Of a DNA stretch of 64,000 nucleotides, positions 57,991-64,000 are shown piece after piece. A program made the translations under genes and the position numbers. The number at the start of each line of letters is the position of its first letter. Position 1 is the stretch's first letter. A model generated the notes under the pieces. The model did not search any database. It was not told where the DNA came from and worked only from the letters and a program-made list of their open reading frames with translations. Source of the DNA: Hemerocallis citrina (taxonomy: Eukaryota > Streptophyta > Magnoliopsida > Asparagales > Asphodelaceae); assembly GCA_017893485.1 (NCBI GenBank), contig CM030366.1:48997896-49061895 (forward strand), written 5' to 3'.

Positions 57991-59532
57991 ATGCCTCCTA
58001 GGAAAGTCAGATCAAGAGGGTCTAACAGAGGACCCAACCCCGATCAGCAGCAAGAAGTTCCCATCCAGCCTACCCAACAGCAAGGGCAACTTCCTCCTCC
58101 AGCGGAAGACCCGCTCCAACAGGACCTTCCTCCTCCAAATCAGCCACCTCCAAAGAGTCCTAACCCTCAAAAATAGCCTCTTCACCAAGAACACGTCTCC
58201 ATCCACAACGCCTCTACGGACTCTATGGCCTCCCATCATCCCCGAGCCTCTGGTCGCCATAATACCGCCCTCAACCCAGAAAGATGATGACCTCCGTCGC
58301 CATCTGGATGAAAAGCGGGCCCGAGAGGGAACCTCCCGCCAACACCGTCCGGACGAGCGGTCCCCTCGCCACTGGGAATATAGAAGGTCACCTAACCGAA
58401 GGGGTCGGAAAGAATCCCCCAAGCACTACCGAAGAAGGCCGCACTCCCCTGCATGTCGGCAACAGCCCAGGAACAATGAGGCACCCATCACACGTGCCGA
58501 GTTCCAGCAGTTCCAAGCGACCGTCCTATAAGCTCTCAATCTCTGTCCCAACACCAACGTGCCCAAGATTCCATCTCCTCCCTCGGTCCGCAGCCCTCAC
58601 CGACGGACCCCATCTCCTCGTCCTACTCCTACCAACTCCCGGCGTACCCCAAGTCCTCGTCGCTCCCGAAGTTACCATCGCCGTAGCCCTCGCTCTCCTT
58701 CATACAAAGACGAGTCTAGAGGCTTGGCTGATTACCGTCGGAGCGATGACACCATGTAACACCGTCTTCATGAAGTGGAGAGGCACCTGGGTCAGATAGA
58801 CCGAGAAGAAGAGCTTAGGGGGAGGACCCTACGTCCTAGCCGACCCCCTTTCTCCCGAACCATAGTGGATGCACCAGTGCCGTTCGGCTTCAAACCTCCC
58901 CAATTTGAGACTTACACCGGGGAGACCGATCCCGTTGATCACATCGAAAGCTTTAAGACCTTGATGCTCCTCCATCAAGCTTCCGATGCCCTCCTCTGCA
59001 AAACCTTCCTCGCAACTCTGAAGGGCCCAGCTCGAGAATGGTACTCTCGCCTTGCCCCCTCCTTAATATTCTCCTTCGAGCAGTTCGAGACCCTTTTCGT
59101 CATCCATTTCGTAAGCAGCCACAGAGCTGAGAAGACCAGCATCTCCCTATTGCACCTCCACCAGAAGAAGGGAGAGAAATTGAGAGACTATGTGAAGAGG
59201 TTCACAGCTGAAGCCAGGTCCATAGCATCCCTCGACCAGTCGGTCGCTGCGGCAGCATTTCAATCTAACGTCCTCAACTCCAACCTCCGCTCCTCCCTCG
59301 CCAAGAAGCCTCCACAGAACTTTCTGACCTCCTCCTTCGCAGTGAAAAGTACATCCGGGACGAAGAGGCCGAGCAGCGACCCAACTGGGAGGGGTCTTCC
59401 TCCGGGTTTAAGAGAAAGGGAACAGAAGAGGAAGGAGCCAAGAAGCTCCAGAAGGATAATGCCGGCCAGCGCCGACCTCCCCCCAGATTCGAGAAGTTCA
59501 CTCCCCTCACCACTAACGTCTCAACTATTCTG
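57991..59532 (+). pseudogene. gag: E3 gag (broken)
   Basis: ATG at 57991 opens a Pro/Gln-rich N-terminus that stops at TAG 58174-58176. Further coding continues in shifted frames to about 58530. An Arg/Ser/Pro-rich stretch (58559-58756, for example RRTPSPRRSRSYHRRSPRSP) ends in TAA at 58757-58759. The capsid-like gag domain follows at about 58870-59230 (PPQFETYTGETDPVDHIESF, then DYVKRFTAEA). A frameshift near 59318 moves the C-terminal part into the frame of pol. At least three lesions prevent full translation. Confidence 0.85.
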
Positions 59533-60843
59533 ATGGAAGTCGAAAAGGAAGGGATCATACCTCCTGCTCCGAGGATGAACACCCCCGCCATGAAAAGAGA
59601 TAAAGAGAAATGGTGTCGTTATCACCGGGACCACGGGCATGACACCAACGATTGTCGCGCCTTGAAGAACGAGATAGAAGCCCTTATCCAGAGGGGGCAG
59701 CTGGCCAGGTTTGTAAGGAAGGACCGAGCCGAACTTCCTCCCCCACCTCGGGGGGCTAACAAGCGTCCGGAACGAGAAAAGACGCCCGACTTCGAGGAAG
59801 AGCGAGTCCTCCACCTCATTCATGGGGGCCCAATGGAGGGCTCCTCAAACTCCTCTCGGAAGGCATTTATAAGAGAAGTCAACTCGGTCCGAACCACCTC
59901 TCCTTCCAAAGGCCTCGGAGTGCCTGTCACATTCTCAGACGAAGATCTTGAAGGAGTTCGCACCCCACATTGTGACGCACTCGTCATTAGCCTCCACATG
60001 GCAAATTTTAAAGTGGTGAGGATACTAGTGGATGATGGCAGCTCCGTAAACATCCTTTTCCTCGCCGCTTTCAAAGGCCTAAAGCTCTCCCGAGACAGAC
60101 TCAAGCCCGCCGGCTACACGCTCCATGGGTTCACGGGAGTGCCAGTGACTATTGAAGGGGTAATTACCCTCGACGTAACCGCTGGCAAAACTCCTACTAC
60201 CCGAACAGAGTCGATGGACTTCATGGTCGTAGATGTCTCAGCAGCCTACAATGTCATTTTGGGTCGGCCCGGCCTGGCCGCCCTTGAAGCCGTCCCTTTT
60301 GCCTATCATCTCAAAATGAAATTTCCCACTCGGACCGGAGTAGGGGAAGTGAGGGGCAATCAAGAGCAGGCCCGCAAGTGCTATATGACCTCTACCCTTG
60401 GACCCGTCCTCTCCTTAGAAACTCTGGAAATCCCCCAAGATGTTGCTCGACCAACGTCCGAGCCGGTGGACGAATTGGAGGAAGTGCTCTTCTCTGAGCA
60501 GGAGCCAGCCCGTAAGTTCTTTGTTAGCAAGACCCTCCCGTCCGCCCTATACTCAGACATTGTACAATGCATCCGAAAGAACCAAGACCTCTTCGCTTGG
60601 TCAGCTGCAGATATGCCCGGTATCTCCGAAGAGCTCTTAGTCCACCGCCTGAGCATTGATCTGGGGTTCAAACCGGTTCAGCAGAAGAGGCACAAGTTCG
60701 CCCCCGAGCGTCAGCTCGCTATTAAAGAGGAGGTAGACAAGCTCTTGAAGGCCCGGTTCATACAGGAGGTGAACTATCCTGAGTGGTTGTCAAAATGTAG
60801 TGATGGTGAAGAAGTCCAATGGGACTTGGAGGATTTGCATTGA
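59533..60843 (+). pseudogene. pol: E3 gag C-terminus, protease and RT N-terminus
   Basis: The frame contains the CRYHRDHGHDTNDC knuckle-like motif (near 59613), a retropepsin-like protease with VDDGSS (near 60029) and YNVILGRPGL (near 60250), a linker, and the start of reverse transcriptase (KPVQQKRHKFAPERQ). One inserted base near 60792 throws it out of frame before the first RT motif, so the frame ends at 60841-60843. The true frame extends upstream of the Met at 59533. Confidence 0.9.
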
Positions 60844-62266
60844 TTTTACCAACCTCAACAAGGCTTTCCCCAAGGATCCATTCCCTCTTCCGAGCATTGA
60901 CACCCTGATCGATGCAACCTCGGGACATGAGCTCCTCAGCTTCATGGACGCCTTTTCAGGCTACAATCAGATCCGGATGTTCCCCCCGGATATCCCGAAG
61001 ACATCGTTTGTGACCGACCAAGGCCTCTATTGCTACAGAGTCATGCCGTTCGGCCTCAAGAATGCAGGTGCAACATACCAACGCCTCGTCAACAAGATTT
61101 TCCAGGCCCAGATCGGCCGGAACATGGAGGTGTACGTTGACGACATGCTTGTGAAAAGCGTCCGAGGCATTGATCATGTGACCGACCTCCAAGAGGCGTT
61201 TGACGTTTTGAGAAAGCACAATATGAGACTCAACCCGAACAAGTGTGCGTTCGGTGTCTCATCAGGGAAGTTCCTCGGCTTCATGGTTAGCCAACGAGGA
61301 ATTGAAGCAAACCCGGAGAAAATTAAGGCCATATTAGACATGGCCCCTCCTAGAAATGTTAAAGAAGTTCAGAGATTAACAGGCCGCCTCGCCGCCATAG
61401 GGCGCTTTCTCTCAAAGTCCGGGGAAAAATACCTCCCCTTCTTCAAGGCCCTCAGGGAGGCTAAAGGATTCGAATGGGGGCAGCAGCAGCAGGAGTCCTT
61501 CGACCAGCTCAAGGCTTACCTCGTCAATCCCCCTCTCCTCAGCAAACCGATCCCTGGTGAACCCCTCTACCTCTACCTGGCAGCCTCCGAGCAGACCCTC
61601 AGTGCAGTTTTAGTGAGGGAAGAAGACCGGGCTCAGAAGCCCATTTACTACGTCAGCAAAGTGCTTCGGGACGCCGAGCTCCGATACCCGAAGATAGAAA
61701 AGATGGCTTATGCCCTGGTAATGGCCGCGAGAAAGCTTCGCCCGTACTTTCAGTCCCATTCGATGGTCGTTCTTACCGACCAGCCGCTGAAGCAGGTTCT
61801 TCACAAGCCCGAGACTTCGGGCCGCCTTATGAAATGGTCTATCGAGCTCAGCCAGCACGATATAACTTATCAGCCTCGGACCGCGATCAAGGCTCAGGCG
61901 CTAGCCGAATTCATAGTTGAGAGTACTATCCTCGAATCCAGCCAAACAGTGAAGGGACCACCCGTCTGGTCGGTTTATGTTGACGGATCCTCTTGCAATG
62001 AGGGAAGCGGGGCAGGGGTCATCCTGGCAGGCCCAGATGACTTTATCCTCCAGTACTCCCTCCGTATAAACTTCAAAGCCTCGAACAACGAAGCTGAATA
62101 TGAGGCGCTCATAGCCGGCCTTGGAATGGCCCGAAATGCAGGGGCGCAACGCCTCCGAATCTTTAGCGACTCCCAGCTAGTCGTCAATCAGGTCCTCAGC
62201 GAATATGAAGCACGTGATGACAGGATGGTTAATAGCCAAAGTCAAGAGCCTCATGATGCTGTTTGA
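60800..62266 (+). pseudogene. pol: E3 reverse transcriptase and two RNase H domains
   Basis: RT motifs WRICIDF, MDAFSGYNQI, MPFGLKN and the catalytic YVDDM (near 61132) are intact. The original RNase H follows, with LYLAAS at the position of its first catalytic Asp. Then comes the second RNase H with YVDGSS, NNEAEYEAL and SDSQLV. A 5-nt deletion near 62231 shifts the frame; the last conserved Asp (AQADALSKL) lies in the next frame. Confidence 0.93.
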
Positions 62267-63716
62267 AGAGGCCCTCATCCAAAGGATCCCCCGAGAAGAA
62301 AATGCTCAAGCCGACGCCCTATCCAAATTAGCCTCCTCTTCCCTTCAAGGTCTCGAGCAGACCGTATTGATAGAAGTCCTCCTGAAGCCGAGCATAGAGG
62401 GCGAAACACTGGACTCCATAGAAACACTGCCTATCCTCCTCGAAGACAATTCGATGAAACCCCTCGTCGAATTCCTAAGGGACGGACTCCTCCCCGAGGA
62501 TCCTAAAGAAGCGCGAAGGGTTAGAACCTGAGCCGAGCGTTACACACTAATCGGAGGCATCCTATATAAATGCTCCTTCACCCAGGTGGACGGTCGGCCC
62601 TACCTGAAGTGCCTCTCCCCCGGACAAGCCGACTACGCCCTGCAAGAACTTCATGAGGGCATCGGCGGGGCCCATTCTAGCTCCAGAGCCCTGGCGCACA
62701 AAGTGTTGAACTACGGGTATTTCTGGCCCACTCTCCTACGGGATGCCGAACGACACGTTCGGCAATGCAGCTCCTGTCAGAAGTACTCCGACATCCGACG
62801 CCTTCCACAAGCACCGCTCGCTTCCCTATCAAGTCCGATCCCCTTCGCAATGTGGGGGATGGATTTACTAGGGCCGTTTCCACCAGCCCCCGGACAGCTT
62901 AAGTTCCTAGTCGTGGCAGTCGACTATTTCTCGAAATGGATAGAGGCCGAACCCCTGGCCACGATCACCGAAAACAAGGTCGTTCAATTCTTCTGGAGGA
63001 GCGTGATCTGCCGATTTGGCGTCCCCAGGGTCCTAATTACGGACAACGGAATGCAATTCACGGGGGCTGCCTTCCGAGCTTTATGTGAAGACCTCGCCAT
63101 ACAACACCGGTTCTCCTCAGTCTCTCATCCTCAGTCAAATGGCCAGGCCGAAAATGCCAACCGACAGATCCTTTCAGGCATTAAGAAGAGGTTAGACAAG
63201 TGTTCCAAAGGCTTGTGGGTCGATCAGCTGCCCAACGTGCTCTGGAATTACCGCACCACGAAGCGGACCCCAACAGGTGAGAGCCCATTCAATCTCACCT
63301 ATGGGTCCGAGGCCATCATCCCCCTAGAAGTCGGGTTACCCTCTCCTCGTCTAATAGCTTATGAAGAAGAGCAGAACGCTAGGGAGCTCAGAGCAAGTCC
63401 AGATCTGAAAGAAAAAATCCGAGAGAGAGCCGCCATACGCCAGCAAACTTACCGAAGAAGGATCGAGCAAGCGTACAACAAAAGAGTCCGCCCAACGAAC
63501 CTCAAAGAAGGGGACCTGGTCCTCCAAAAGTTGGCCATTTCATTCCTTGGTCAGAAAAGCAAATTGGCCCCGAATTGGGAGGGACCTTACAAGATTTCTA
63601 AAGTAATCCGCCCCGGTACATACAAGCTAGAAGACCTTGAAGACAGGGAGATCCCCAGGACTTGGAATGCCGACCATCTCTTAAAATACCAAGAGAGAAA
63701 AACAATGCCTCTCTAA
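62205..63716 (+). pseudogene. pol: E3 end of RNase H and integrase, one stop codon
   Basis: The frame starts in the second RNase H, stops at TGA 62529-62531 where E1 has AGA, and then stays open to 63716. Integrase has HEGIGGAH..CSSC (zinc finger), D in AVDYFSKW, D in TDNGMQF, E in GQAENANR and a WEGPYKI module near the end. From 62532 on it is full-length and unbroken. This is the best preserved integrase of the E1/E3 family here. Confidence 0.93.
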
Positions 63717-63732
63717 GTAATTCGAGATGTCG

Positions 63733-64000
63733 TGTAGAACCCCGTATTTTCAAATATTATTTTAATTATTTGAAAATGAATTTAAATGAGTTTTGAGGAT
63801 TTAATTGATATTTTCCTAGAAGGTTTATCTTTTGTACACGTGCAAAACACGTGCAAATGACTTTTGAGATGTTTGAAAAATTAAGATTTCTTTATGAAAA
63901 ATCATTATTTATTATTTTGGAATTATGTAGTATTTTTCCGGATTTTTCTGAATTTAATTAGTACTATTTGCAAATTTTAAGAAAAGAAGGACCTTTTTGT
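63733..64000 (+). mobile_element. start of another LTR element (S5) inserted in E3
   Basis: TGTAGAACCCCG starts abruptly 17 bases after the pol stop, where E1 continues differently. The next 260 bp resemble the minus-strand start of S1 (for example GTGCAAAACACGTGCAAAT in both). Expected target duplication TGTCG (63728-63732). The rest lies outside the window. Confidence 0.75.

Larger units (their letters stand above)
57325..63732 (+). mobile_element. Tat element E3, same family as E1, interrupted on the right
   Basis: 5' LTR 57325-57918, primer site TTGACGCCGTCTGTGGGAA (57921-57939), gag and pol, then about 16 bp of post-pol sequence. The antisense gene, arrays and 3' LTR expected from E1 lie beyond the S5 insertion and the window end. 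Pol and LTR are much more similar to E1 than to E2. Confidence 0.92.

Overview
This window is angiosperm nuclear DNA made almost entirely of transposable elements. I see no certain cellular gene and no rRNA or CRISPR. The evidence for a plant genome is Ty3/gypsy polyproteins of the Tat lineage (reverse transcriptase followed by two RNase H domains), plant-type splice sites and TATA boxes, methionine-initiator-tRNA primer sites, very long solo-LTR-like elements and long AT microsatellites. The species cannot be told from the sequence.

Left nest (1-18519). A Tat element (E1, 5' end outside the window) contributes a broken pol, a 115-bp tandem array, an antisense four-exon gene, a 250-bp tandem array and its 3' LTR (11007-11598). 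It sits inside the 5' LTR of a gene-less element D (primer site 12878, 3' LTR 13834-17854). D in turn sits just upstream of the 3' LTR of another Tat element, E4 (18050-18519). Next come two LTR-like sequences in inverted orientation (about 18880-20090). Then a 6.2-kb element with long terminal inverted repeats lies between TA microsatellites (20301-26504) and carries exon-like fragments.

Middle (27499-40216). E2 is a complete Tat element with 756-bp LTRs that differ at 12 positions by eye and a 5-bp target duplication ATAAC. Its gag-pol carries several frameshifts and stops. The antisense gene between pol and the 3' LTR reads without interruption as four exons (762 codons from the ATG at 36856). 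The same intron positions and phases occur in the E1 copy.

Right nest (40476-56726). An outer LTR-only element S4 (target duplication CTGAC) was invaded by four others, each with its own matching 5-bp duplication: S1 (ACTTA), S2 (AGCAA), a miniature LTR element TRIM (CTACT) and S3 (CATCT). These long LTR-like elements hold minisatellites and hairpin-forming modules whose stems vary while staying paired. At least three of them have a leader ending in a strong 5' splice site.

Right end (57325-64000). E3, a second Tat element of the E1 family, has its 5' LTR, gag and pol in the window. It is cut at 63733 by the start of another LTR element (S5). The most unusual material is the intact spliced antisense gene of E2 and the covarying hairpin arrays of S2 and S4.
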